DNA of 64,000 bases from Gloeophyllum trabeum ATCC 11539 (Eukaryota; Basidiomycota; Agaricomycetes; Gloeophyllales; Gloeophyllaceae): contig NW_006920430.1 of the NCBI RefSeq assembly GCF_000344685.1, forward strand, positions 120,766-184,765, given 5' to 3'. The translations under genes were made by a program, and so were the position numbers. This document shows, one piece after another, positions 24,949 through 37,593 of this stretch. The notes beneath the pieces were generated by a model. That model had not been told where the DNA came from, ran no database searches, and saw only the letters and a program-made list of their open reading frames with translations. Within the stretch, counting starts at the first letter, position 1, and every line of letters starts with the position of its first letter.

Positions 24949-27900
24949 ATGCAGGCTGCTCGTAATGATGTGAACTTGTCGACGCTGCAGCTTTCTTCGT
25001 CTACGGTCGAACATGCGACCATCGCGCCCGCCCGGACCGCGTCGTGGGTCCGCAATCACTCTTCCGCGAACGTCTATCGCGCACCGTCGCAGGACCAGAG
25101 GTTGGTGCCGTCGATGTACCTCAAAGATGAAGAGGAGGATAGAAGGACGATTGCGAGTCTCCCGCCGAGGATGCTCATGAAGTACGGGGACGGGAGACCG
25201 GATGAGATTATCTCGGCGGAGTACTATATTAATGGCAGAAATACGAGGAGGGTGAAGCAGGCTAACGGTCACGGTGAGTCTATCCGTTATACTCGTCTGT
25301 GTCCGGCATGGAACTTCAGGCAGGTACGCAAGTTCGTCCAGCGAAACGGCTTCCGACTACGAACGTCCACGCTCCCCCCATGCAACAATCGGTGTCCCAC
25401 CCTCCTTCCACCTCCCGTCACCCTCACCCGTCTTCGTATAATACACTGCCGCGTCACACGTCCCAGCGCAGGCCCGCGAGCACGATATCCAACGACCCCC
25501 TCCCCGTCCCGCCGCCAGGATTCTCCAAATCGCTGTCAGAGTCCAGCAACGGTCGCTCGCACGTCCGCTCCTCCTCAGTACCTTTCCCAAACGGGCACCA
25601 GCTCGGGAACACCCTCGACACGCGGTTTCTGGAGAGCAGGAGCGTCGGCGGGGACGGGATCGGCGCGGGTAGCAACGCAGGGGTGCCCGCGAGCATCCTC
25701 GAGAGCACTGTTGGTGGAGGGCGGCAGGGGCGCAGACGCGGTGCTGGTCGCCCCGGACACGCACGTATGGCAAGCGACAGCGGACCGCGTGTCGATCCAC
25801 AGTCCTTCGGCAATCCCATCGATGGCCCCGCATCAGTAACCGCGGGGAATGTGAACGCGAATGAGGATAAGGCGAGCGTCGCAGGCACCGAGGTCACCAA
25901 TGGGTGGTACCTCCTCCCGAGCTCGAGCCAGGTGAGTGTGTCTAATCTCTGGCATGATCGATGCGCTCCTTGACCAATAAGAATGTAGTTGCCGTCCGCG
26001 CGCCGTCAACCGCGCCCACAAAATCGGCGCACGCTCACGAAGCCCCCGCCCGGTTCAGGAGGGTCGAGGCGTAGCCGCTCGCAGAGCGTGTCGTCTACCA
26101 ACTCCGCGAAGGGCAAGGAGAGGGAGAAGTCGCCCGTCTCGCCCATGCAGAAGGAGAAGGGCAAGGGCAAGGAGAAGGAGAAACCGCTCCCTGTACCCCC
26201 TGCGTCGTCTTCACCCAATATAAACCCCGGCCCGCCCCCGTCGAATTCGTCGTTTGCGAATATGAGTATGAGTATGAGTAGGGATCTACAAAATCAGCCG
26301 GGGCCGGAGCAGAAGCCCCAGCATCGAGCGAGGGCGTTCTCCAGCCCTAGCGTACCGACGTTCGGGCTAGGGTTCGGGAGGCGGCGGGCGAGTGAGGGGC
26401 AGATCAACGACGCGGAGGGGAAGGGGAGTGGGCGGGGTCGGCCGTTCTTCAGGCGGTTCTTTACTACGAGTTTGGATCGTGCGAGGGCGATGGAGGACGT
26501 GGAGGTGAGGTTCTCGACCTTTCTCCAGCCACCCTTGCCTCCAGTTGCTTGGCTTTTGTACTCACGAGTGGGTTGTATGTGTAGGCGGCTCGCGCACCCA
26601 ACCCGAACTCGAGTCACGGCTCGCATCGAAAGCTGGTCAAGTCGCGCCCCGGGCTGGGAGCCATACCCGGGTTCGGGCCTGAGGCTGGTCCGGCGATGTC
26701 GAACGGTACGGCGCACTCCCAAGCCACAAGCAATGCGACCGGGCACTCGCAGGCACTGGAAAGGCCGGGGATGAGGCCACGGTCGTACTCGCTCGACTCG
26801 GGGAGCTTCGTTATGATGTCTCCGCCTTCCACGGTGTGAGTTCGACGGAGTTGTTACTGGCACGTTGTGGACTCACTTGCTCCTGTCGTGGTCTAGTGCG
26901 AATCTCCACCAGCGATGGCGAGGTCCGCCGACGACGGTCGCGCCGTCGACGTATAACGGGTCCGAATATATGTACCCGCAGAGGTGAGTGGTACTACAAT
27001 GAAGAGGGAGGTATCGTAATGCGTCGTGTGTAGGCCGCCTCGGGAAGGGCCTCTGCAGCACTCGATGATGTCGATGGCTGGCGCCATGTCGGATAGTGGT
27101 CACGGACATACAGCGAAGTGAGTTCACGAGTATCGATAATATTATGCTCTAACAAGGATACAGTGGCGCGAACGCAATGAGGTCGCCCAACCCCGCCGCC
27201 GCGCCCCCAAATCCGTCGACAAGCCACGGAAGGAGCCATTCGGCGGCGCAGACCCAGCAGCCGATGAGTGTTGCAAAGCCACCTTCGAGGGCACCTTCGA
27301 TACAGTCCGCGCATAGGGTTCCGTTTACAGCTAGGGATTATGACGTGCACCCCGTAAGGCCGCTGTACGTCCTTTCCAATGCTCAGCTGTGTGGATGAGC
27401 GGTGAGCACTGACGACAGCAATAGTGGAAGAGTGCGACCAAGCTCTCGCACCTCGGTTTCGTCGTTCGCGGGGTCGCAGCGGACTGTGAGGCCGCCGTAT
27501 GTCGCTTCGCTTTCTCGTGTGGACCGGACTGATAGATTCCTTTCGATGGTCACAGCCTGGTTCGGTCGTCGTCAGTCAGATCCACCACGCGAGCACAGCC
27601 GTCTCGCTCACTGGCGGCGTGGCTCAAGAGTGGATTCGGTGCTGGGAGGTCAGATTCATAATCTTGGTCCATTCGGATGTGACGTGCTGAAACGCTTTAG
27701 ACGGAGGAAGGGCTCGGAGGGGCAAGCGAAGGCGGATGAGGCTCCTGTGGCTACCAATGACGCTCTGCCTCCTGGTTCTCCTGGGGAGGCGGGATCAGAG
27801 AGTCTCAGCAGGTAAGGCCGATCATGAGCCCGTTCTTACTCGAGAGCTTCAGGCTGAGATGAACGTTCTGCAGGCCTGAAGCTGTTCGGTCAAATAGCTC

Positions 27901-29180
27901 AGACCACATTGGCCGTGCAGCACGCCAGAGTTTGGATGCTGTACCAGCCCCTTCTTCCACTTTCGTTCCTCGTGGGTCGAAGTAAGATGCTTTCCTATGC
28001 CTCACAATGCCAATGCTCACCTGCACATCACTGAGTATAGTGGCACGCCACCCGGAGCAACAGTTTCGAGATCTTCCTCCCAGCAGTACTCAAGGACAAA
28101 CCCCTCCCCACAGGATCCGGGGCCCAGCAACCAACCGGGTACCCGTTCATATTCGTTGAGTCTTCTGATAAAATATGGCAATAAACAATGTACTCACGCT
28201 TCGGCTTGCTTCTAGTGCCCAGAGGGCTAAAGGTCCCTCCCGTTCCGATTTCGAGAGATTGTATACAACGACAGTCCCCACGCCTCCGCCAAAGGATGTG
28301 GCCGCGCCTTCGGCCAATGGGTCGCGGTACACTGCATCTATTGGACCAGTAGATACAGACTCGAGGTTCCCCAGGCCATCGCGGGGTCCTGTTGCTCGGT
28401 CGGTGGCAGCTGAGAAGCCCAAAACTTCATCCAGGCAGGATCAGGTGACGGGGACAGGCAGGCCCCCTGTCCCCACTTCACAGCACCCCTGGGACCCGAC
28501 GATGCGTCCGCACTTGTGAGTGAAGCGCACTCTTCTTGTTTTACATGTTGATTGATGGTACTTCATTCAGCTACGAAGATCGATCCCGAAAATCGATCGG
28601 CGGCGCGTCGCAGGTGTCTTGGAACATGAAGCCTATCACGATTACCCGTCCTCCGGACGGTATATCGCAGGCGCAGACGACCTATTACTCGTACGCTTCT
28701 CCCCAGGCCGCTGCGCAGGGGCATCTGGAAGCTTCTCGTCAACACGTCAATGGGACATCTCGTAGCGCAACTCATCCCCCGCCGTCTGCATCGGCTACCG
28801 TGAATGGCGTTCATGCATCTGTTGGGGCACCACAGTTGCAAGCGTTTAGCTCTGCCTACCCTCAAGCCCATGCTCCGAGAGGGATGCACCAGCACTCCCC
28901 ATCGGCCCCATCCAACTATTCCTATTCGTATGCTGGCTCCGTGACGGAGAGGCCAGCAAACGGTAATGGATTCGCTTCAGGAACTCCGGAATTGCAGGCG
29001 CAAGAAGACTTTGAGCCGCCTGTCATTCCCAGTCCGTCGAGTAAAAGCCCTTTCTTTAAACGTCTCTTCGCGTCTGGCGCTAAAGGCAAAGGGATGGAGC
29101 CTGGCACGAGCGACAGCGACGAGTCGAAAAAGGCTAAAAAGACGAGAGGTCTTTCCGCTGAGAGCGCTGCGTGGCGTTGA
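24949..29180 (+). CDS. large Ser/Pro-rich, mostly disordered protein
   Basis: About a dozen exons. Well-supported ones: 24949-25273, 25324-25931, 25989-26504, 26585-26835, 26897-26983, 27034-27117, 27164-27364 and 27425 to about 27498. After less certain junctions come exons near 27700-27811, 27870-27983, 28218-28516 and 28570-29180. The protein (roughly 900-1000 aa) has an acidic, ordered-looking N-terminal segment (YLKDEEEDRRTIASLPPRML, then PDEIISAEYYINGR) followed by long Ser/Pro/Gly/Lys-rich tracts. Two similar short motifs are spaced far apart: RPFFRRFFTTSLDRARAM (residues ~460) and SPFFKRLFASGAKGKG near the C-terminus. An in-frame repeat encodes MSMSMS at 26263. No enzyme domain, signal peptide or membrane segment is seen. 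I do not recognise the family. It has a truncated inverted copy at 38541-39437 and a sliver at 17740. Confidence 0.65.
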
Positions 29181-29587
29181 CGGGGAAGCCTTGACTTCAA
29201 TAGATTATATCAAAGTTACGCTAGCTATCACTGTCATTGACTAACGCTTTTCACGACCGTCATGTACATACGTATCGTATTGTTGCGATTAGCACTACTT
29301 AGCCTCATGTTGGCTTATGCTCAAACTCATTGCGGTATCGAACTGTTGCCAAGTGCGCATTGCAAAGGGTATGGCGTTTCGAGCCGAAATCTGCGCTTGC
29401 TGCACCGCTATATGCATTCAGTGCTCTTCTACTACAGTTCTACTTCGTATGCATCTCCTGTACCTACTGGCATGGTCGTGAGAATCGTTCTGACGCGCCC
29501 AGTGAGGCCGTTTCATCGCAGTGGACAGTCTCAGTTTTAAGATATCAAAAGCGAAAACACATTACATCTCCATGCCCACGTCCAAAA
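29181..29587. other. convergent intergenic region
   Basis: About 400 bp between the 3' ends of the Ser/Pro-rich gene (+) and kinase B2 (-). Only short frames are present; it should hold both 3' UTRs. Confidence 0.5.
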
Positions 29588-31852
29588 TTAGTACTCTTCA
29601 TCTGCAGGCTCGAACCAGCACTCGTTGATAACATCTGAGTCAAGCTTGTAGCCACGCAGCATTAATTTGAGCAATGCTTCATCGTGTGTAATCGGCTTCC
29701 CCTTGTGCTCGCCGAGACGCTGCCTTGCAAACGCAAAGTCTATGAAAACGATCTCTCTGCTCTCAGGGCGAGCCATCTCAATCGGACTGAGTGGACATAA
29801 TATCTGACCCCCGTGCCAATCAGTCTGCTCGATTCCAGCAAACTTGAGCACTCGCACGCAGTGGCGCAAACGGGTAACCTGAGAATTACATTTGAAACAT
29901 AATAGAGAGAACTAGAAGGCGAAACGTACGAAGTCGCATTGGTCCTCCTTTGGCCACTCCTGAACTCGACATTGCCCGAACGAAGGCGCGTCGATAACTT
30001 CAGTGAAGAAGCCGGGGAACCTCCAGCCACCCGGCAAAATGAACTGGTTGAGAGTGAGTACATGGTCTGACCACCGCAAAAACATCACTCACGACGTGAA
30101 ATCCATAACAGTGTGGAATCAAGGAGCCCTGGAAATGCTTAAGCCTGTCATAGACAGATTCCTCTCGGCGGATCATGTCAGCAGCGAAATTGAGGTTTAA
30201 TAGACGTTCACTGGCAGGCAGGTACCACTTCACAATCGGCGCGTGTGGGTCCTTAGGATCTTCGGGATAGGGAACATAACGCTCGTCAAAAAGCTTGAGG
30301 CACAGCAATGGGCCCCTGCCGCATATTTTCCCGAAGAAGATTTGCGAATACTTCCTTGGGCCCGTCCTCTTGGCTTCCACAATCTCGAACCAAAGCTTGC
30401 CCGTCTTCAAGCTCGCATTCACTAAGTCTTGCACTGATTGATCTTTCGGCCTCATATAGCGCGATGCAATGCGTGCAGAGTCTTCCGGAATCGCGCGATG
30501 GTATTCATCCTCCTGTGCGCGCCAGAGCGTGTGACGATTCTCGACGCCATTCCATTCCACTTCGAGTTTCATACCAGGCATCAGTGGAGACTGCTCAGCT
30601 TCGGCTTCAGCAGCACGCCTCCAGGCCTTGAATGTATCCCACGCGTCTTCGCATCGCTGCATAGTGAACAGATCAAAGCTTGAGAAATCTTTCTTTAGAA
30701 TATCGCCGTCACTGGTGAACGCCAACTCGTGGACGACACCCCACTGTTTCTCTTCCCGGGCGCCTTCACCAACCACGATCTCCCTTTGATTCAGTGCTCC
30801 TCGGCATGGAATGGTCGAAGCCTCTGGATGTACCTCGCATATCCCAAGCTTGCAGCCTTCAATGTATATGAGATTTGCGATCATCATTCGAACCGTCATT
30901 TCTGAAGTCTCAACGACCTGCATAACGACACCGTTGGGTAAGTCCCATTCGGTATTGTCGTACACCACGGAGGCTCGTTCGTCGCATAAGAAGCCATATC
31001 GTGCACCAGTGACGTCGCAAAGGCGACTCAGCTCAAGTACTGCGGCTCCTATTTGGCAGTTCGTTGTGAGTAATGCAGGGTAAGCTTCTCCAACGAAGTC
31101 CTCGCGGTGTATCATTCCACATTCCTTGTATCGGTCATCTTTTATAAATCATAAAGAAGGTGGAGGCACATCGGAACAACTCACAAGAAATATCCCCACT
31201 ATCAGCGCTCTTTTTGGATACAACTCATCCAATAGCGCGTTCCAACGTTTCGGATTGTTGGGCCAATCATGAGACTCGTCTCTGAGGTGGAATCCGGCTA
31301 GAATAACGTGTCCAATACCTGCCCCAATAAATATGTGTGAGTGAATGCCTACAATGTGCATTGCAGACTTGTCCCGACCTTGACCACTACGGCGAGCCTC
31401 AACAAACTCCAGTTGTCCAAAAGAATCTGATGGGTCGAATAAGTCTCGATTGACGAATGTCGATACTGGATGAAGGTATTTTTCCCATATGGAACTACAA
31501 TTGAGAGAGGAATATGTCATCATGCATCACAATGCATATGCAAGCTACGACTCGGGTCTTACCTGTCGTGACTGAGGTTTTTGTCATCGTCTGCCTTGAG
31601 AGGACACAATCGTAGTCGCAGAAGTAAGTAGTTTAGACGTCCGTAGGATAAATTGAAACTTCGAAGCCACTGGAATATCTCGAGCACGGCAGGAGGATCC
31701 TTTGCTTCTTCGTCTGGTAGATCAATGCATGGGCCTGGAAGCCCCAGGTAAATCTTTGGGCATATATGTGACGAGCCCGCGTCCCTGAAAGGAACTGAGA
31801 ACGAGAGAAAATCGTATGGAGAGACCCAAGCTACGAGCGTGTCAGGCGCCAT
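29588..31852 (-). CDS. atypical protein-kinase-fold protein, B-type (B2)
   Basis: Six exons, 31852-31563, 31494-31385, 31318-31185, 31124-30093, 30043-29930 and 29878-29588, give 656 aa without stops. Intron phases match B1 and B3. Core: CLKLFDERYV (beta-3 Lys), RREESVYDRL (alpha-C Glu), hinge-like GFFTEVIDAP, EQTDWHGGQIL (catalytic-loop Asp; Gln in the Asn position) and IDFAFA (metal Asp). The N-terminal exon is shorter than in B1/B3 and lacks their Ser/Pro-rich leader, but keeps YDFLSFSVPF and a DPPAVLEIFQW block. It is the most diverged B copy, as its partner N2 is the most diverged N copy. The C-terminus ends DEEY, closer to A-type ends. Function is inferred only from fold-level motifs. 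Confidence 0.82.
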
Positions 31853-32670
31853 GTGAGTCTTACTACTCGTGAAGGGAAGGCGAAAGACGCTTCAATAAGA
31901 ACAATTCACTGAAAGGTCCCGGGTTAAATACAGGAAGATATGCCCGTCGGCCCCCGCGTCGCATGTTCTTGAAAAGTCACGACACGTAAGGGAATATGTT
32001 GCGAGGTGACTGTGGGTCCCTGAGTCCAGTATACGGATCCTGATTGGTCACGGTATCAGTGTTTCACGGTCACGACAGCCCGCCTTACCCGGGACTACCT
32101 GAAGCGCAGTCCAAGCTCTCTCTCTCGAATCGGTGTAGTGCTATGCTATGACTTGTCTTGTATTCAGCTGTACAAGATGTTTCGGATCTTGATGAGAGTG
32201 CTTGCAGCGACTCAGCTTCCCAGAGTCTACCAGTCTACGACCGACTCGACTTCGACAACCGGAGTGGTGGTCGTTCCGCACACGAGCGACTGGTACACAG
32301 AAATGGTCGCAGCCGCTTTATCTCAACTATTCTGCGAGTACGCACAGCCATATCCTGGTCGCTACAGTCCAATAACTAGATTTCAAATTCTTATTCCAAA
32401 CAAATACTTAACGTGACGAAGCCCGGTGGATGACCGCCGGAATGGCCATTGGTTGTCTGTCAGAGGTGGATAAGAGCAAGGAGTGAACCCACATTCCTTG
32501 TCAGACAATTGTTCAGACATTTCCCTTGTTCTCTATTGCCCGAATATCAACAGACACTAACAGTTGTGGCGGCGATACCGACCACTATAAATTGAGCTGT
32601 CAGGCGGTATATATGACATTAGAAACATATCCTGCTCCCATCCGCACAGACATATTCCTCGAGTCCAGGC
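31853..32670. promoter_or_regulatory. shared divergent promoter region B2/N2
   Basis: This 818 bp interval lies between the start codons of B2 (-) and N2 (+). TATAAAT at 32586-32592 lies 79 bp before the N2 ATG, matching the N1 and N3 spacing. On the B2 side only a weak TATTTAA at about 31922-31928 is seen, about 70 bp before the ATG. Confidence 0.5.
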
Positions 32671-34126
32671 ATGACTGAGAAGCTCAGCAAGACACAGGCA
32701 TTCCTGAAAGAGCCTTTGACTGAACTCACACCTCCGCCTGGCGAGGAGAATCTGCATCCCCCAATTCCCTACGACGCGGAAAACACTACCTCCATATGGG
32801 CTGACGAAGTTCTGAAGGACTATTGCCTTGAGGAGCAGCCGGTCAATTGGAGGAAGCACCCTCTCTGGAACACGTTCTGGGCCGCAGCAGGGAAGATCGA
32901 CCAAGAACCCCACACATCTTATGTCTCTGCCATGTTTATCTATAATGAGGAGGCCACAGTGTATGTACTCACCCTTATTATCATTCTGGCTGAGACTTGA
33001 AGATACATTATCTTGACTTAGGGACGCTGTCAAAAGTCAATGTATCTCACCGGTGTGGGAGTTGATGCAGCCAATGTCCAAGCCTAATAAGACAGTCTAT
33101 CAAGAATTTGCCCTGCAACTTGCGAGTCAAGGGACCGCAGACACTCAAACCACGCCCATTGTGCAGCGCTTGTACAATGCCGCGAAGTGGCGTTTCTCGG
33201 TTTTTCACCAGGTGCAGCCAGAAGTCTGGAAAGGGAAGAATGATAAGGACGCCGCTGGCGGTGTCCGGGCGGACATTGTTATGGGCCCTGTCCTTATTTC
33301 TAAGCCCAAAGACTTTCAGTCAGGTCCCGTTACTCGAGCAGCACTTAGGAAGCTAGAGATACCTGTGAAAGCATTGATAGACAATGCCCCTTATACCACC
33401 CAGAACATCATATACGATACATCGAGAGAAGATAAGTCAGATTGGGTGGCTATACAGCGGGCCCTCCTACCCATTGAATGCAAGGTACGCGGTTCACTGG
33501 CTCACGGGCCAAGGTTTATCTGATCATTTACTGACGTACAATGATGACAGAAACTAGCTATGATTGACAACTACACTCTGAAGGAGATTGCAAGCAGAGG
33601 TATTCCATTGGGAGGATCTATCAGTATTACTACTGGAAAGCCAGACAACACCAAAGCCGTCCGATACTTGATTCAACAACCCCTCCGATATGCCGTTCAT
33701 TATGACAGTGGCAGATCCTGTCTCAGCGACTACAATCAATGGATCGTGTTCCGCTTGCCCGAAAAGATGGCCGAAGACTGTAAGCGATACGAGGAAAAGA
33801 AGAAACAAGTCGCAACCGCTGCTACAACAGATATTCAGATTGACGTACCCGCTACCACGGGAGGAAAGGAAAGCAAGCAGAAGAAGCATCAACCAACTGA
33901 TGCAGTGGCACGGGTGGAGACGCCACCGAAAGAGAGCCGGATACAGAAGAAAAGATTGGTGGAGTGGATGAGCGCTACGCGAGATGAAGCATTGCAGCTG
34001 GTGACGTTCATATACTGGCTTCAGACCCAAGACTGTGCAGGGGGAGTGGAGCGCGATAACGCGGAGAGGGAGAAACCCCGTCAACAAGCAAAAGGAGGTA
34101 CGGTTGCAAAATCGGGACAGAAATAG
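32671..34126 (+). CDS. PD-(D/E)XK-like nuclease-family protein N2
   Basis: Three exons, 32671-32960, 33022-33484 and 33551-34126, give 442 aa. Exon 1 is 290 nt as in N1 and N3, and the exon 2/3 intron again falls directly after the ExK codons. Conserved core: KDAAGGVRAD with Asp181, then E249-C-K251, then QQPLRYAVHY and the strand NQWIVFRLP. Outside this core it is strongly diverged from N1 and N3, with a longer exon 2 and a shorter, Lys-rich C-terminus. Survival of exactly the predicted catalytic residues through this divergence argues that they matter. It is head-to-head with B2 and followed by A2 on the same strand after a 1.3 kb gap. Nuclease activity is inferred. Confidence 0.75.
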
Positions 34127-34850
34127 GCAGTTTTTTCAGCTCAGGTGCGAGGGCGCTGGTCGTCACTACTAATAGTGTGTAATATTTACGAATGTCTGTA
34201 TGTACTGATATGATGTCGAGTCACCGCTGATATGCCAGAGCCCTTTCGGCTTGCCAGTGGCAGCTGGCATTGCCACTAGGAGTGCTCAATAATTGATCAT
34301 TTACCGTGTTAGGTCTTTTGACGTGACGCGTCAAAACGGAGTCTTCCGGGACGGGCCCAGGCTCCTAAACCATCCCTCCTTAGCGTTCTCGCTCCTCCTT
34401 TACTTATAATCATAGTGTGGCCGCCGCGGCTGCGTTCGCCCAATGCCGATAGCGCGGGAAAAGGCTTTAGCAGATCTAGAGCAGGGGCATGGCATGCTGT
34501 GGCGTCTCGCGAATTCGATCGACTCGCAGCGACGACTTGAGCCCGGCTGCTGGAGCAACTTGCTCCTTGCACCCTGGCGATAGACTGCAGTAGTTCACAC
34601 TATCACCGGCTGCAGTTCCTGCGGGCAATTAGCTTACACCTTTGTAAGAAGGGCTCCAGCATAGCTCTAACTTCTGAATCTTCAAGTTCGGCGCGGGTGA
34701 ACAAGGGGCCACGTCGCAACCCCTTGGGACGCGACGTGGTTCTCATACACTATGTACATGGCTTTACTTAAATTTCTACTAGACGCTCCACTGGGAAAGA
34801 CAGCGTACCGTGCCCCGGGCCGTGCAGTATGCACGGGTGGTTGCTACTAG
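34127..34850. other. intergenic region, no gene recognised
   Basis: 3' flank of N2 followed by sequence with short frames only. Small dyads such as GGCGTC/GACGTG occur, but nothing can be assigned. Confidence 0.4.
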
Positions 34851-35176
34851 TAAGATAGGGCCAGCTCATGTACGACTACTATCACGTGACTATTTTTGTC
34901 ACACTTGGCGGGGAAAGCACGAAGTCGGTCTTATAACTTTGGGCACAGGTAGAAAACCACAGATGTTTTTTATAGGAATCAAGATACAGTACATACAAAT
35001 AGTTCCTATAAAAAACATTTGAGGATCTCGACCCATGGAGATTATAATAAGCTCGACAGTGGTGATTTCTATCGATGATCTCCTCGATTTCCTTACACTG
35101 ACCTGCCATATATAGGCAAAACACGTGATTGTCACGGTGTGACCAAGGTAGTCGTGTATGGACTGGCCCTATCTTA
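34851..35176. mobile_element. fold-back MITE-like element
   Basis: The ends TAAGATAGGGCCAG and CTGGCCCTATCTTA are inverted copies, and similarity continues inward (TACGACTAC with GTAGTCGTG, then CACGTGA with TCACGG-like sequence). Near the centre, TTTTTTATAGGAA and TTCCTATAAAAAA form a second inverted pair, so most of the 326 bp can fold back. A TA at each border is compatible with a TA-target (Tc1/mariner-like) origin but is ambiguous. There is no coding frame. It lies between N2 and kinase A2. Confidence 0.65.
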
Positions 35177-35455
35177 GCAGTTATGAACTGGAGTTCTGAC
35201 AAGCATAAGAGCCTACGATTCAGCGTTGGATGTTGAGACGGCGTTTCGCCTCACATCTGTCTCATCCGCCTCAAACGCGAGACGAAGACAGACTAATCAT
35301 CCACCACCTCGGGCGTCCCGGAAGGCACCCGGAAACTCCAGAGTTGCTGGCAAGAATGCACTGCCACATCTGCAGCCGCGGGTATATAGCACCAATGTAC
35401 GCGCGGTTACACTCCTGTTCTGCAACGCTTATCGCCTAATAGCTGAAAGTTTATC

Positions 35456-37593
35456 ATGCTCTTGTCCCCACTGCAAATCCTAGACCTTAGGGTACCTGTA
35501 CCGGCACCATCCGATGACTTGTTGTCGACTCGACATACCGTCGCATACGACCGAGTCGCGGAAAGTGGACCTGACTCATACAAGCTCTGCCATTGGGACC
35601 CCAGCTTTGACAAATGGGACACTTACAGGATCGAGAAGGCACTTATGCGGATGAGATACTCTTTACTGGAGTCTCCGGACCTGCAGATACATTCCAGGTA
35701 TGAATTTGTGCGACGCTGGAAACTATTGGAGAACTAATGACTTTGCTCCAAAAAACCTGTACATGTGATCTTGTATTAAAGCCTATCTCAGAAGTATCTA
35801 CAGCCTGTCATAGACGTCTCTCACCGTTTCTTTTTCTCTCCGGACAATACGCATGGTCCTCTGCAAGCTACGTTAACCGAGGGACATGAAGGTAAGGCGG
35901 AACTTTCATCGCCAGTCTTACCTGAGGATATGTAACGACCGACAGTAGGTCATATAGTCCAAGTAGGGTTTCACGTGGATGACGCCGACGCGCCCAATCG
36001 AACTTGGAAGGGGTCTTGCAGCGGTGACATTCCATGGGAACGCTCGAAGAGATGCATTTGCATCGTGATATTTGCGGTTCGCTGCTCTATTACTCTACTG
36101 CGACAGTGAATTGACGAAGCACTTTCAGGAGCCTGGCACAATACAGGCAGAGCGCGTACCATGCAGCCTGCAGGCAGGTCCTATGGCTAATCTCGTGAAG
36201 GAAGCAGCCGCGCAATGCGAAGAAACTGAGGCAACAGTTGCAATTATCACCGACGAGATACGCTCCCTCGTCGTAAGGCGAAAACTCGTCAGGAGTACGT
36301 GGATCAACGCCGAGATTTTCTCGACTGATGAAGTTTCGATTCGGAGGCTTATCGCCCATTTCGTTTACTGCGAGACTTTTCAGGCGGGGCTGTGTGCACT
36401 GGACTTTATTCCACCATCACCCATACGGTCGGGTGCTGAGGCTCAAAGGCAGCCTAGACCTCTGCCGAGGCTCCTGTTGCGGAGGTCATTCGAAGACTTC
36501 GACGTTTATACCATGCAGAGGAACAGACTGGCTTGGGGGGATTTCATGATATGGTGGAAGATCTACAGCGAAGAGGCGAGAATATCGGGCAAGGCGCCAT
36601 GGAGCCTGCATCCTGGCACATGTCTTCCCGTCTCACAACCACGCATCTTCGCTGAGGGTGGACATAACACATGGGTCCCGCAGGGACGCCCGTTTTTTCC
36701 CATTCCAGCGGAGACGAAAGCGCTGGTTACGCGACATTATAGACCGAGGGATGACTACTTGCATAATATCCTCTACACCGGCAAAATCCACGATCCGGAC
36801 CCCCAAGGCCACTGGTTTCAAATTTCCGCGATTATACGTGCCGGTTCAGATCTATACTCTCAAACCTTTCTAGGTCATTTCGACTCACGCGGCCCACTCT
36901 TGTGCTTGAAACTCTTCGATGAACGGTTCTTTCCCTTGCCAGAATGGCGTCCTTGGCATTGCGCACGACAACGGCTTAATGACTTAAATCTGGCTATTGA
37001 TATGGCACGGCGAGAGGAAGCTGCGTACAAGCAGCTGGAATATCTTCAAGGCTCCCTTCTTCCACACTGTTATGGGTTTCACAAGGCAAGTGCTTGTCCC
37101 GGGGATGAGTGACCTGTACTAACTGAATGATATAAATAGTTCCTCCTTCCGGGCGGATGGCACGTATACGGCTTGCTCATGGAGGCTATCAATGGCCCTA
37201 CCATGGACATGTCGGATATCAAAGACCGACCACGCGAGCAACAAATAGACATCGTAGGTTGCAATGCAATACCGCCTTGGTCTGTATCGAACTGACCTTT
37301 CTCGCCAGATAAGGCGGCTGCGGCATGGGCTCAGAGCCAGCCGATTTGCGGGAATCGAGCAGACAGACTGGAAACTTGATCAGATTTTGTGCCCTCCAAA
37401 CCCCGAGAATCCCACCTTTGCCCCTGATATCGTATTCGTTGATTTTGCATTTGCTCTGCAGAACTGGGGCGAGGTAATGGGATGCCCTCTCCACCGTGAA
37501 CCCGGAGCGCTTGCGTCCGCACTACGCGCATGGGGAGTTGATCGTGAAATCATGGAGTCCTGTTGGTTCGAAGCCACCGAGGAAGAGTACTGA
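35456..37593 (+). CDS. atypical protein-kinase-fold protein, A-type (A2)
   Basis: Six exons, 35456-35697, 35782-35891, 35964-36076, 36129-37085, 37140-37253 and 37309-37593, give 606 aa. TATATA at 35383-35388 lies about 70 bp before the ATG. The core is CLKLFDERFF, RREEAAYKQ, YGLLMEAINGP, EQTDWKLDQILC and VDFAFA; the catalytic-loop Asn is again Gln. The exon 4 donor AAG|GCAAGT is a GC-AG intron. Exon 3 uses the weak donor GCG|GTTCGC. From exon 4 on it is almost identical to A4, yet exon 1 differs clearly (about 60% by eye), a mosaic that suggests gene conversion or recent unequal exchange. Downstream it is followed, as A4 is, by DUF2264 sequence in convergent orientation, here broken. Confidence 0.8.

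Noticed and set aside
25357..25900. Long minus-strand frames across the Ser/Pro-rich gene
   Set aside because: Shadows of a low-complexity GC-rich exon; the same frames reappear in the inverted copy simply because the DNA is duplicated.
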